NCBI GenBank assembly: GCA_024636555.1
Contig: JAGXGW010000005.1
Location: 1 to 64,000, forward strand
Length of the DNA stretch: 64,000 nt
Direction: 5' to 3'
Source of the DNA: Paracoccaceae bacterium
Lineage (GTDB): Bacteria; Pseudomonadota; Alphaproteobacteria; Rhodobacterales; Rhodobacteraceae
Shown here one piece after another: positions 17,945-28,900 of this stretch. The notes under the pieces are model-generated. The model did no database searches and was not told where the DNA came from. It saw nothing but the letters and a program-made list of their open reading frames with translations. Every line of letters begins with the position of its first letter. The stretch's first letter is position 1. A program made the translations under genes and the position numbers.

Positions 17945-19147
17945 TCAGGTCAGCCGGCGCGAACGCGGCACCCGCAGATCCGGTATGACAACCACGGGAC
18001 GAAGGCCGAGGCTACGCTCCATTTGTGCGCTGGTCCGGATATAGGGGCTGATCCATTCCAACCCCAGCGCAACGCCAAGCGCGCCCAACAAAGACACTAG
18101 GAAACCGGCCAATGCGAGCTTGTCCCGGCTGGTTCCGCTGGGCATTTCCGGCGCGATGGCTTGTTCCAGAACCTCGAAGCGGACCGACTGGTCACGGCTT
18201 TCGAGAAGCTGGGTCATTGCGGCCTCTGCCCGGCGTCCTGTGATGGCGGTAAACTCTTCCTGAAGGCGAACACGGTTGCGCTCCAGCTGTTTCAATTGTC
18301 GCTCAACCTCCGGCGCAATACTGTCGAGGCTACGGATTTCGGCGATACGTTCCTGCAGCAGACTGGCTTGCTGATCGAAGATCGCGGCTTGCCGCGCAGC
18401 CTCGTCAAAGCGCAGACGGTCGCGCCCCTGCTCGAAGGTGATGATCTGCTGTTCCAGTTCCAGTTGCGCGGCGCGGAGTTGCTGTAGCTGATCAGCCCGC
18501 ATGGTGGCCGATTCCGGCAAGGCACCGGCATGTTCGGATTTCAACGCGGCAATCTGCAACTCGACGGCGGCGATCTGCGTGGTCACGCGCTCCTCTTCTG
18601 CGGCAAAGAAGGCGAGCGTTTCCTCGGCACGGCTCGTGGCGCGGGTGCGTCCTTCGGACATGACCATCTCGAGGAATGTATTGGCAACGTCTGCCGCCAG
18701 TTGCGCGTCATCCATGCGTACCGAAATGAGCAGGCCGGTTGATTGCATGTCAGGCCGCCAGCCCGACGAACTGTCCAGAATACGGCTGATTGTCACCGCT
18801 TCGCGCAGCAGCGTGACGCGCATCGCGTCGGAGAGCCTCTCAAGATCGTGGAACAGATTGTTGTCGGCGATGATCTTCTCCAACGAGTCGCGTGACATCA
18901 GCCGTTGTTCGATCAGGCTGATACGGTTGTCGATAGGAACATCGCTGCGCATCAAAGCTCCATCGCCACCCCCCAAGGCAATGCGCGGGGTCTCGATCTG
19001 GACCGCAGCGGCGGCTTCATAGCTATGCGGTCTGTCGAACAGCACGAAAAATGTCGCGCCACAGCCCAGCAAGAACAGAAACATGACGAGCGTCATACGC
19101 CGCCTGATGGCTCTCAGCGCCTGTCCGACCGAGTCGATTTGCGCCAT
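17945..19147 (-). CDS. Wzz/GumC-like chain-length determinant without kinase
   Basis: 400 residues. One transmembrane helix is near residues 18-36 (MTLVMFLFLLGCGATFFVLF) and another near 347-366 (LALAGFLVSLLGALGVALGL). Between them are a Wzz domain and a long heptad-rich coiled coil (residues about 165-320). A short cytoplasmic tail without Walker motifs follows. It should act in the inner membrane as a polysaccharide co-polymerase, probably with the stand-alone kinase encoded convergently. This is a second co-polymerase module in the same locus, besides the full-length Wzc. Confidence 0.85.
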   Translation of the reverse strand: MAQIDSVGQALRAIRRRMTLVMFLFLLGCGATFFVLFDRPHSYEAAAAVQIETPRIALGGGDGALMRSDVPIDNRISLIEQRLMSRDSLEKIIADNNLFHDLERLSDAMRVTLLREAVTISRILDSSSGWRPDMQSTGLLISVRMDDAQLAADVANTFLEMVMSEGRTRATSRAEETLAFFAAEEERVTTQIAAVELQIAALKSEHAGALPESATMRADQLQQLRAAQLELEQQIITFEQGRDRLRFDEAARQAAIFDQQASLLQERIAEIRSLDSIAPEVERQLKQLERNRVRLQEEFTAITGRRAEAAMTQLLESRDQSVRFEVLEQAIAPEMPSGTSRDKLALAGFLVSLLGALGVALGLEWISPYIRTSAQMERSLGLRPVVVIPDLRVPRSRRLT

Positions 19148-19358
19148 TGCGCGGTTCCTTGAAGGGGCCTTCTGACGCGGGGCGATACCGTCCTTTCGAC
19201 GGCACCGCGATCATACGTGCGGGCTGTTGACTGAACATGGGACACTACAAAAACGGTCACTCACTCGTATGCCTTAGAAGTGCCACAATTCTATTGAGTT
19301 GGAAAGATTACGCTTTCGAAACAGTGCATTTCAATCTCGTTTATTGGCATCAAGCTGT

Positions 19359-20060
19359 TCAAAAAGGCAAGGTAAGCGCGGTCACAAGCAAATTTCGTGT
19401 TTCGCGAGTTGGACCGGCAACCTGAACGATAGACCCTTTATTTGGAAACAGTTTCGCCAGTTTCGGGACCATTGTTCCAATAGCTGTTGCGCGCACACGC
19501 GTCGCCCCTGCTACGGGACGCGGCAGGGCAACGACTTCAAGCGCCTGAAATCCAATGACTGCGCCCGTCATGGGGAATTGGGCCTTGTAGGCCGCCTCCT
19601 TGATACAGAAAATCCGCTTCGCGATAGCACCTCTGTCACCCGGCGCGACGTTATCAAGCGTTGCCAGTTCCGTCGGTGTCAGAACCAGAGGCCACAGATC
19701 GGAGTCCAATGGTGCAGGGTCTTCGAGATCCAGTCCAAGGCGGCGGGATGCATCCCGCGTCAGAACTGCGGCACAGATGCCGTTCGCATGGCTGATTGTT
19801 CCGTTGAGTCCCGCCGGCCAGACCGGGCTTCGGTCCGGGGCGACGGGAACGGCTTGCGGCGGTAGGCCCAGTTGTTGCATCGCGATCCGGGCAGCGGCGC
19901 GGCCAGCGGTAAACTCGGCCAGTCGCTGCGGGACGGCGCGGCGCATCGCAACCTCTTCTGTCGGCAAAAGCGGCGGATGCGCTGCAGTACTTTCTGTCAC
20001 GGCCACGCACACGCCTGCGCCGAACAGCGCCGCGATACTCCGCTGTAGTTCTGCGGTCAT
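19359..20060 (-). CDS. 4'-phosphopantetheinyl transferase (Sfp/EntD type)
   Basis: 233 residues. Family motifs are present in order: LNGTISHANGICAAVL, RRLGLDLEDPAPLD (magnesium-binding D and E) and RIFCIKEAAYKAQFP (W/F-x-x-KE-A-x-x-K). It transfers phosphopantetheine from CoA to carrier-protein serines, so it should activate the carrier domains of the PKS and NRPS upstream. Its ATG overlaps the NRPS stop in an ATGA arrangement, which implies translational coupling. Its presence makes the operon self-sufficient for carrier activation. Confidence 0.92.
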   Translation of the reverse strand: MTAELQRSIAALFGAGVCVAVTESTAAHPPLLPTEEVAMRRAVPQRLAEFTAGRAAARIAMQQLGLPPQAVPVAPDRSPVWPAGLNGTISHANGICAAVLTRDASRRLGLDLEDPAPLDSDLWPLVLTPTELATLDNVAPGDRGAIAKRIFCIKEAAYKAQFPMTGAVIGFQALEVVALPRPVAGATRVRATAIGTMVPKLAKLFPNKGSIVQVAGPTRETRNLLVTALTLPF

Positions 20061-23000
20061 CCTGTGCGCGGCAGCCGCTCAGCCCTGAGATGACGGCGGC
20101 GCGACATTGCTTCGGTTCGGTAGGTGGCGCGGTCATCGGCAGGGTGCAGCACTTGCGGTTTGGTTTGCGCGCCAGTAACCGGCGCAAAGGGCGGTGCCGT
20201 TGCTGGCACAACAGGTGCAATCACGGCAGCGGGTTCTGCCGGTGGTGCGGCAACCGGAGCGGCGACTGGTGGAGAGGAAGTTGCCCCAGCCCCTGCTGGC
20301 AGCGGTTGGCCCACCAGTTTGGCTGCCAGCGTCGACAAGACGGGAAAGCGGAAGATGTCGGTGATGCTGAGGCGACGCACCCCCAGATCGGCACGGATCT
20401 CGCGGTGTGCCTGCACGGCCAACAGGGAGTGGCCACCCAGATCAAAGAAATTGTCGCGCGCGCCGATGCCTTGCACACCCAGTATGCGCGACCAGATCGT
20501 GGCAATTGCCGCCTCGGCGGTGGCTTGAGTGTAGGTCTGGTCCGATGGGTCAGGTGCGGGTGTCATCGCTTGCGGCTCTTGCGCTATTGGCACGAAAGAA
20601 GCGACCTGCGTTACCGCCTCGGGGACCACTGCCGCGGGCGTCGAGATCGCGGCAACTGTCCGGACCTGCGGTGCCGGCAGCGCCTTGCGATCCACCTTGC
20701 GGTTCGGTGTCAGCGGGAACGCCTCCAGCGCCACAAAGGCCGTCGGCACCATGTAATCAGGCATCATGGCCGCAAGATGCGCCTTCAAAGCGCCTTCGTC
20801 GATCAGGGCATTGGCGGTGTAGTAACCCACCAGACGCACCAGCCCCGGCACATCCTCGCGCGCCATCACGACGGCTTGGCGGATGCCGGTGAAGGCGTCC
20901 ATCGCCGCTTCGATCTCGCCCAGTTCGATGCGGTAGCCGCGCAGTTTGATCTGGTGATCGGCACGGCCAAGGAAATCGAGCCTGCCATCGCACCGCCAGC
21001 GTACCAGATCACCCGTCCGGTACATCCGTGCACCCCAAGGCGCGGCCCGGTCCGGTGTGACGAAAGGATCGGGCAGGAAACGCTCCGCCGTCAGATCCTC
21101 GCGCTGCCAGTAGCCGCGCGTGACGCCGTGCCCGCCGATATACAACTCGCCCGGCATACCTACGGGCACGGGCTGCCTCGCATCATCCAGCACATAGACC
21201 TGTGTGTTCGCAATCGGAGTGCCGATGTTGATCACCCCCTGCCCCGGCGTGGCGGATTCGGTTGTGGACCAGATGGTCGTCTCGGTCGGGCCATACATAT
21301 TCTCCACCAATGCTTGTGTCATTTCGGCAAATTCCGTCACCAGCGCGCCCGGCAAAGCCTCGCCGCCCAGCATCAGGTGTTTCACCTTCGACAAAGCGCC
21401 GCGCGACTCGTCGTTCATCGCGACCATGCGCGCCATGCTGGGCGTGCACTGCAAATGGCTGACGTTATGGCGCACGATCTGCGCCGCGATGGAGTAATCA
21501 TTCGCCTCCGGCTCCAGCCCGGTATTGGCGCGCTTGACCACCTCGGCCAGCGGCACCAACCCTTCCAGCACGTGTTCAACGGGGATCCCGTAGTCGATCA
21601 GGCAGGCCACCTCGGTCACGCCGATGCGGCGCACCTGTTCGACACGCTCCATCGCATCCTCGATTGTGCCGAACAGGCCGGAATCATCGAAATAGCGCAG
21701 AAAGGCGAAATCGAGGATCGCTTCCAGTTCGTCCTCCTCCAGCGAGCCGAGGTCGAGCTGGAATGCGTTGTTCACGCCCTGGGGGCGTTTGAAGGCCGGA
21801 AAGGCCCAAGCATATTGCTTGATAAGACCCGCGGCAGAGCGCAGGTAATCCTTCATCGGTTCCCGCGCGATCTCGCGCACGGCCTCGCGGTCCTGCCCCA
21901 GATAGGAATGCAGCATCAGGGTGACCTTGAAGTCTTCCGGATCATGCCCGGCCTCGCGCAGCGCCGCATGGTAAAGCGCGATCTTGCCGCCGACTTCTTC
22001 AACGGACTGGCCCAACAAATGCGTCAGCACGTTGGCCCCGATCAGTCCGGCCTCGCGCCACGTGTCGGGATTACCCGCAGTCGTCACCCAGATCGGCAAG
22101 GTTTTCGAGACAGGGCGCGGCTGGGTCACAACCGCATGCATTCCGCCTGCTGCCGTGGGATATTCCACGGGCTCACCCGCCCAGAGCTTGCGTAACTCCG
22201 CAATCGTTTGCATCATCGCGGGCTTGTTGTGGGGTGGCGTATTTTCGGGGCGCAGGATGAAATCATCAGGCTGCCAGCCGCTGGCAATCGCCAGTCCCGC
22301 GCGCCCGTTGGTCAGGTTGTCGATCACGGCCCATTCCTCGGCGATCCGCGCGGGATGGTGCAGCGGAGCCACGCAACTACCGGCGCGGACACTGATGTTC
22401 CGCGTGACCGCAGCCACGGCGGCACCTGTGACGGAAGGATTCGGATAAGGCCCGCCAAAAGCGTGAAAATGCCGCTCCGGTGTCCAGACAGCGCAGAAGC
22501 CGTGTTGATCGGCGAATTTCGCGCCTTCCAGCAGCAGCTTGTATTTGTCGCGCCCGGCACCGTCGTCATTGCCCCAGTAATAGAGGCTGAATTCCATGCC
22601 CTTGCCGGTGACGCTCACCGGACCGTTGGACACAAGCGCCCGCGTCTCGTCGCTGCTGAGCACCAGTTTGAAGCCGCGCGCAAGCGTCCAGAACAGTTCC
22701 AGCACCGATATGTCGAAAGATAGCGAGGTCACGGCCAGCCATGTATCGCCCGCCTGATGCGGGATACGCGCGTCCATGCCGATGCAGAAATTCACCACGT
22801 TACAGTGCTCTACCATCACGCCTTTTGGCCGTCCGGTCGAGCCTGATGTGTAGATCATATAGGCCATATCGGCGGCGGTTGCGGCACATTCCGGGCGCGT
22901 GACGGGGGCTTGGGCGATGCGCGGATCAGTGTCGATCACCAAAACCTGTGCGGTGTGGGCTGGCAGCTCGGATGCGAGCGATGTCTGTGTCACGATCACC

Positions 23001-24913
23001 GGACAGGCCGAATCCTCGATATAAAGCGCGATGCGATCCGCCGGAAAAGCCGGATCAAGCGGCACATAAGCGCCGCCTGCCTTGAGAATCCCCAAGGCCG
23101 CGATCACCATATCGGGGCTGCGAGCGCAGTTCAGGCCGACCAGCGTGCCTTGGCCCACATCCATGCCTTGAAGCACATGCGCCACGCGGTTGGCCGCAGC
23201 GTCCAGTTCCGCATAGGTCATGCGGATGCCCTCATAGACAAGCGCCACCGCGTCGGGCGTCGCCGCCACCTGCGCCTCGATCATCTCGTGCAAGCAGGCA
23301 AAATCCGGCAGAGCCTGTGCGGTCTCGTTCCAGCCTTGCGTGACAAGCGCCAGTTCGGCATCAGGCATCACCGACAGATGCGAGACAACGGTATCAACCG
23401 CGTCGTCCTTCCGGAGGGCCGCAGCGACAACGGACAGACGGCCCGCGATCAGATCAAGCGCCATAGGTGTCAGCTTGGCTGCATCCGCGATAAGCTGCGC
23501 CTGCCCGTTTGCAACGGCTAGCGTCAGCACCGTGCCTTCGATCCGCGCCATCTCGCCCTCTGCCAGTCCCACAGCGGGCACCTCAAGTGCGCCTTTCTTA
23601 GCCAGACGCCCCGGCAAGTCGGCCATGAAGCCACCGCTGGCGCGCGCGCGCGCAAGATCGGTACCGAAGCCCTCAACCGCTGTCGCAAGCGCTGCCGTGC
23701 GTGTGATCCGCAGCGGTGCCCAGTCTGCCACATATCCCGCCAGCACCGGATCGGTCAGCCCTGCGTCGCGCCATGCGAGGTCGATATGGTCGCGGTCTGA
23801 CAGTCGTGCGACCAGCACCGCCAGCGCGGCCATGATCCCTTCGGCCCCCAGATCATCGGGGATATCAACATCATGGACGATCTCGCCGGTCGCTTGCGTG
23901 TCTTGCACAAGGTCCAGCGCAGCAGGTTCCAATCTGTCCAGCCTGTTGCGCCAGTAGGTTTCAGCCCGCACACGCGGGGTAAAAGCCCCCTCCAGCGCCG
24001 CGCGCTCACCCTCCGCCAGCGCGGGGAGAACCTGCCCCGCCTGAACGCCATGCGCCACAGGCGCGCCAGCCAGATCGGTGAACCCCCAGAGCTTCAGCGG
24101 ACCTGTCGCGGTGACCACAACCAGCGCATCAGCCTCGGCTTGCAATACGGTTCCCGGCAAGGCCCCTGCCCCGCCCGGCACCACAGAGGCACCCTGCACG
24201 GCCAAAAGACCATGAGGGGTCATCACCTTGGGCAGGCAGAGCGGATTGGCGTGATCACCATGATCCAGCGCCAACACCAGACGCGCCAGAAGATCGGCAG
24301 GTTGCGTGAAGTCCAGCCGCCCGGCCAGTGGTGGACGGTCATGCAGCCCGACATAGCTGCGTTGCGCGAGGTCCTGTTTCTGCCTTTCCGGCGCGCCTTT
24401 TGCCAGCAGGTCCACCACAGCGGGAAAGCTGTCGATCGCCTCTGCAAAGCAACGGCTGTTGAGGGTCAGGGCGGTATCATCCGGCGCGATATCGAACATC
24501 CGCTGGAGCAGGATATCGCCCTCATCCACCCCGCCACCGATCAGATGCCATGTGATACCGTGCTGCGCCTCGCCGTTGATCATGGCCCAAACCGGCGCGT
24601 TCAGCCCAGCATAGCGCGGCAAGGGCCCGTCATGAAAGTTGACGGAGCCCTTGCGCGGCAGGTCCAGCAGGGCCGCAGGCAACAGATCGAGATTTGCAAT
24701 GCTCAGCAGCCAGTCGAAATGCTCGCGCTGCAACCGCACGGCCAGATCAGGTCCGGGTGCCTCGACTTGCAAGCCTGCCCCTTCGGCCCATGCGCGGACA
24801 TGCGGACAGCGCGTGACAACGGCTGTCAGGTGATGGCCCGCATCCAGCAAGACCTGCCCGCAGTTGAGCGTCAGGGATTCACTACCAATCAATACAGCTG
24901 AAAAAGTGGACAT
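20057..24913 (-). CDS. NRPS: formyltransferase, degenerate C-like region, adenylation domain split by luciferase-like monooxygenase, carrier protein
   Basis: 1618 residues from the ATG at 24913. Residues 1-300 form a formyltransferase domain (VNFHDGPLPRYAGLNAPVW near 90). Residues about 310-540 resemble the back end of a condensation domain but have no HHxxxDG. The adenylation domain starts near 555, with YTSGSTGRPKG near 691 and FDIS near 734. A luciferase-like FMN monooxygenase of the MupA/Atu3671 type (MEFSLYYWGNDD to VPLAEVVKR, about 770-1115) interrupts it, and it resumes with NMYGPTETTIW near 1208 and NRKVDRKALP near 1407. The carrier serine is in FFDLGGHSLLAV near 1494, followed by a Pro/Ala-rich tail. 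The pocket reads roughly D-I-L-Q-M-G-M-I-W, glycine-like. No thioesterase is present. The start overlaps the glycosyltransferase stop (TAATG). Confidence 0.9.
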   Translation of the reverse strand: MSTFSAVLIGSESLTLNCGQVLLDAGHHLTAVVTRCPHVRAWAEGAGLQVEAPGPDLAVRLQREHFDWLLSIANLDLLPAALLDLPRKGSVNFHDGPLPRYAGLNAPVWAMINGEAQHGITWHLIGGGVDEGDILLQRMFDIAPDDTALTLNSRCFAEAIDSFPAVVDLLAKGAPERQKQDLAQRSYVGLHDRPPLAGRLDFTQPADLLARLVLALDHGDHANPLCLPKVMTPHGLLAVQGASVVPGGAGALPGTVLQAEADALVVVTATGPLKLWGFTDLAGAPVAHGVQAGQVLPALAEGERAALEGAFTPRVRAETYWRNRLDRLEPAALDLVQDTQATGEIVHDVDIPDDLGAEGIMAALAVLVARLSDRDHIDLAWRDAGLTDPVLAGYVADWAPLRITRTAALATAVEGFGTDLARARASGGFMADLPGRLAKKGALEVPAVGLAEGEMARIEGTVLTLAVANGQAQLIADAAKLTPMALDLIAGRLSVVAAALRKDDAVDTVVSHLSVMPDAELALVTQGWNETAQALPDFACLHEMIEAQVAATPDAVALVYEGIRMTYAELDAAANRVAHVLQGMDVGQGTLVGLNCARSPDMVIAALGILKAGGAYVPLDPAFPADRIALYIEDSACPVIVTQTSLASELPAHTAQVLVIDTDPRIAQAPVTRPECAATAADMAYMIYTSGSTGRPKGVMVEHCNVVNFCIGMDARIPHQAGDTWLAVTSLSFDISVLELFWTLARGFKLVLSSDETRALVSNGPVSVTGKGMEFSLYYWGNDDGAGRDKYKLLLEGAKFADQHGFCAVWTPERHFHAFGGPYPNPSVTGAAVAAVTRNISVRAGSCVAPLHHPARIAEEWAVIDNLTNGRAGLAIASGWQPDDFILRPENTPPHNKPAMMQTIAELRKLWAGEPVEYPTAAGGMHAVVTQPRPVSKTLPIWVTTAGNPDTWREAGLIGANVLTHLLGQSVEEVGGKIALYHAALREAGHDPEDFKVTLMLHSYLGQDREAVREIAREPMKDYLRSAAGLIKQYAWAFPAFKRPQGVNNAFQLDLGSLEEDELEAILDFAFLRYFDDSGLFGTIEDAMERVEQVRRIGVTEVACLIDYGIPVEHVLEGLVPLAEVVKRANTGLEPEANDYSIAAQIVRHNVSHLQCTPSMARMVAMNDESRGALSKVKHLMLGGEALPGALVTEFAEMTQALVENMYGPTETTIWSTTESATPGQGVINIGTPIANTQVYVLDDARQPVPVGMPGELYIGGHGVTRGYWQREDLTAERFLPDPFVTPDRAAPWGARMYRTGDLVRWRCDGRLDFLGRADHQIKLRGYRIELGEIEAAMDAFTGIRQAVVMAREDVPGLVRLVGYYTANALIDEGALKAHLAAMMPDYMVPTAFVALEAFPLTPNRKVDRKALPAPQVRTVAAISTPAAVVPEAVTQVASFVPIAQEPQAMTPAPDPSDQTYTQATAEAAIATIWSRILGVQGIGARDNFFDLGGHSLLAVQAHREIRADLGVRRLSITDIFRFPVLSTLAAKLVGQPLPAGAGATSSPPVAAPVAAPPAEPAAVIAPVVPATAPPFAPVTGAQTKPQVLHPADDRATYRTEAMSRRRHLRAERLPRTG

Positions 24914-25965
24914 TATGATTTGCCTTTCATATCGCGCAACCTCGCGGGGCCGTGCCGGGACCCCTGTTTGTGCCCGGCGCCGGACCTGATCGTCCGGCGG
25001 TGGTGATCCAGAATGCGCCGCAACTGGCCTTTGTTCTGCTGCCGCTTGGCGGGACGGCGCAACAACTGCACGCCGGCCCCCAGAATACGCGCGGCGCTGC
25101 ACATCAGCGCATAGGTCGCGCCATGGGATTTGGTGAAGTAGCGCAGGCGGGAATCGAACCAGTATTCCGGCACTTCGGCCCAGCTTTTCATGCCGGTAGA
25201 GACCGAGCCGATATGCATCACGCGGCTTTGCGGCACATAGAGCGTGTGAAACCCTTCGCGTGCCGCACGGTGGCACAGATCGGTTTCCTCGAAATAGAGA
25301 AAGAACCCCTCGTCGAACAGGCCGATACGGTCCAGCACCTCGCGGCGGATCATCATGCTGGCTCCGGCCAGCCAATCCACGCGGGTTGTGACCTGCGGGA
25401 TCTCCAGCGGCACACGGTAGCGCGACAGGATGCGGCTGATCGGTCCGGTACAGGCGCTTTCCTCGAATTCCGACAGAACGCCGGGAAAACGGAACGCGGT
25501 TTCATGCGGCACGGCGTCTTCGCCATAGATGAAACTGCCCGCGATCCCCGCCTGCGGATCAGCCTGCAATGCCCGCACCATCGCCAGCAGGGCACCGGGT
25601 TCGGGAAAGGCGTCGGAGTTCAGCAGATAGACCAGATCGGGCGGCTCGCCATCCGCCATGCCCGCGCGAATGCCGACGTTGTTGCCTGCGCCAAAGCCAC
25701 CGTTATGGCCTGACTGGATCACCCGCACCGCGCCGCCTTCGGTCCAGCCCCGTTCAAGGGCCGCATCGCGCAGCATCTTGAAACTGCCGTCACCGCTGTC
25801 ATTGTCCACGATCACCAGATCGGTGCGCGCATCCGGAAACGCCTCGCGTAACTCGGCCATCGCGCCAAGGCCCGCCGTTGCCGCGCGCAGGGTCATCGGG
25901 GCGGTACGCCAGTTCAACAGGACAGTCAGTAATCGTGGGGCGGTCATATCAGTCAATTCAGTCAC
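24913..25965 (-). CDS. Glycosyltransferase family 2 (rhamnosyltransferase-like) inside the PKS/NRPS operon
   Basis: 350 residues. The GT-A fold is shown by TVLLNWRTAPMTLRA, DLVIVDNDSGDGS, HNGGFGAGNNVGIRAG, the LLNSDAFPEPGAL metal-site segment, and WLAGASMMIRREVLDRIG with DEGFFLYFEETDLCHRA. This pattern is typical of dTDP-rhamnosyl transferases, although the donor here is unknown. Four bases (ATGA) overlap the PKS stop, and one base overlaps the NRPS start, so it is locked into the operon. It may glycosylate the PKS/NRPS product or build a sugar to which that product is attached. Confidence 0.88.
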   Translation of the reverse strand: MTELTDMTAPRLLTVLLNWRTAPMTLRAATAGLGAMAELREAFPDARTDLVIVDNDSGDGSFKMLRDAALERGWTEGGAVRVIQSGHNGGFGAGNNVGIRAGMADGEPPDLVYLLNSDAFPEPGALLAMVRALQADPQAGIAGSFIYGEDAVPHETAFRFPGVLSEFEESACTGPISRILSRYRVPLEIPQVTTRVDWLAGASMMIRREVLDRIGLFDEGFFLYFEETDLCHRAAREGFHTLYVPQSRVMHIGSVSTGMKSWAEVPEYWFDSRLRYFTKSHGATYALMCSAARILGAGVQLLRRPAKRQQNKGQLRRILDHHRRTIRSGAGHKQGSRHGPARLRDMKGKS

Positions 25966-28900
25966 TCCGCCGCTTCACGCGGCACATCGCGGCCAGCGAC
26001 CGCACGCAAGGAAGGGGGTGCGCTACGGCGTTCCGCAGCTTCGATCACGCGGCGCATACGGGCGGCGAGCACCCGCACATTCGGTTCCAGCACCATCGAA
26101 TCGTGATCGCCGGGCACTTCCTGCACCTCGACCCGTGGTGCCCAGCCCGCCCAGTCATTGTCGTGCAGGACATATTCGCGCTGCGCGCTGACCCAACGAT
26201 CCGGGGCGACCTGCCATTTACCCACCAGCGGCGGGCGGAACAGCATCAACGGGCCATCCCAAGGTGCCAGCCTGTAGGAGGTGACGCTCTCGATAAAGGC
26301 CGCTTCAATCGCCGCATTGTGGAACTGTGCGGCGGGCTCTTCGAAATCATCGGTCATGGCGCGGCGCTTTTCAAACTCCCACGCAATGCGGCGCGTCAGC
26401 CAGCGTGCCGGATACCCGATACCGCCTGTCCGCAATTCCTGCATCTGGATCGCCAGCCTGTCCCGCAGTGTCAGCGCCCGGCGCACCGGCAGGGGTGTGT
26501 CCAGCATCACAAGGGCGGACACCTCATCCCCCGACGTGGTCAACTGCCGCGCGATCTCCAGCGCGGTGATGCCGCCGCCTGAAAAGCCGCCCAGCATATA
26601 GGGGCCATGCGGCTGCACCTGTCGCATCTCGGTGATGTAATCACGCGCGGCCTGCACCAGATCGCGGTGCGGCTCCTGATCCCCGTAAAGCCCGCGGGCC
26701 TGCAAACCATAGAAAGGCCTGTCGGTGCCCAGCAGATGCGCCAGATGGCGCAGATTCAGAATGTTGCCAAACATGCCCGCCACAAGGAAGAACGGCGTTT
26801 TCGTCCCGCCCTCACCACTGTGCATCGGCACCACATGGGTAAAGCGGCGCTGCGGCGTTGCGGGTGTTGCGGTGTCGGTTGCGCTCTCGGCTCCGGGCAC
26901 AACGCCGCGTTCCTCGATCAGGGCGGCGCATTTGCGGATGGTCGGCGCCTCGAACAGCACCGAGATCGGGAAATCAACCTGAAACGCCTTGCGGACCTTG
27001 GCGAACAGGCGCACCGCGATCAGGGAATGCCCGCCGAGATCGAAGAAACTATCCTCCACCCCGACGCTGTCGAGCCCCAGAAGCTCTTGCCAGAAACCGG
27101 CCAGACGCTTTTCCACCTCTGTCTCAGGTGCCACGAAATCACTGTCGAGCTTGGGCCGCTCGAAGCTTTGCCCGCCCGTATCGGCAGCAGCTTCGGCGGT
27201 ATCGGTCTGCCGGATCAGAGCGGTCAGATCGATGGACGAAACGATGATCTGAGATTGGTTGGAGGCCAAAGCGCGCAAGAATGCCGCCGCCCCTTCATCG
27301 GGGCGGATGCCTTGCGTCAACATATGGCGCAGACGCTCCTCGGCAGGCGATAGCGGGCGCGGGCCGCTGGAGGCAGGCGCGCCCTGCGCCACAGGTGCGG
27401 CGGCGCGGCCAAAGGCCGCTGTATCGTCCAGACGACGGATGCTGAACCCCTCGACCTCGATACAGACAGTACCGTCAGGGGCCGCGATCACCACATCGAA
27501 CGTGGCGGAGGGGCCGTCGGCGCTATTGCCAGGGCGGCTGCGCACCCAGCTTGCCACGCGCGCAGGCAGGGGGCGGTGCACCCGCACCGCGCCGTAAGAC
27601 ACCGGCACCCAGAGGTGATCGGGCCGATAGCCCGCAATCAGCCCCATCGCCCAGCCCGTCGCCAGATCCATCAGGCCGGGATGCAGATGCCAGCCAGCGT
27701 CAAGATCATCGGCATGGGTATCGGGCAGCGACAGCCACGCCAGCCCCTCTGCCGCCCCAAAGGCCATGCTGCGGATCACCCGCCAACGCGGACCGAACGC
27801 CAGATGTGCCTCTTGCGGCGAGGCGATAAAGCCTGCGTCACCCGCCTCTTGCGGTGCAGCGCATCTTGCGGCAATCGCGGTGAGGTCCAGAGCCTCAGGC
27901 GGGCTGAGCGGCAGCAATGACAATTCGGCTTCGGCATGGGTGACCACGCCCCCCGCCTGCGCGCTTTGCACCTCGAAGCTGTAGCCCGCATCGGCGCGTG
28001 GCAGACGTACCCGCATTTCAAGCGGTGTGCCGTCGGCTACCTGCAGAGGCGACAGGAAATAGAGATCGCGTATCTCGAAGCCACCCAACTCGCCCTGTGC
28101 ATTCAGCGCTTGCGCGGCCAGTTGCAGGTAACCTGTACCGGGCATCACGGCATCGCCCGCCTTGGTGCGATGCTCGTTCAGCACCCAGTCTGCCTTTGCG
28201 TCCAACGTCTTGAGGAAAAGGCGGTGCCCGCCCTCGTCAAGCGTGATCTGCGACAGCATCGGCGTGTCTTCGGGCGCGTCCGTACGGGCAGGCGTGGCGT
28301 CGCCCGCCAGCCTTGCAGCCATCGCATCGGCGGCCATGCCGACACCCGACCAGATACCCCAGTCGATCGCCAGCACCCGCGTTTTGCCGCCCGAGCGCGA
28401 CTTGGCATAGGCGTTCAGATATTCATTCGCCGCCACGTAATCGACCTGCCCCACAGGCGCTGTGACGGTGGAGGAGGAGGAAAACAGCACCAGCCAATCG
28501 AGCGCGCCATCGGGGAACAGCTCCTCCAACACTTTGGTCCCGTGGATCTTGGGCGTAAAGACATCCTCGATCTCGGTCAGGGATTTGGTCAGGAGCGGCG
28601 CATCGTGGATGACCCCTGCGGCATGGATCACGGCCGTCACCTTGCCAAAAGCGGCTTCGGCCTGAGACACCGCCTCGCGCATATCCTCGATATTGCTGAC
28701 ATCGGCCTGAAGCACCAGAACCTCGCCGCCCTGCGCCTCCAACGCCTGCACGGCGCGGATGCGCTGCACGGTCGCGTCGCTCAGCGAAGAGCGGGTGAGC
28801 GCCTCCCATCTCGCGCGCGGCGGCAGCGCAGAGCGCGCCATCAGCACGACACGCCTTTGCCCCCGCGCGATGAGCGCGCCTGCAATGCTCAGACCGATGC

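Noticed and set aside
20090-22195. A 701-codon open frame on the plus strand opposite the NRPS
   Set aside because: It is antisense to well-supported adenylation, monooxygenase and carrier domains. Its His/Arg/Gln-rich, motif-free translation is a typical shadow in high-GC DNA.
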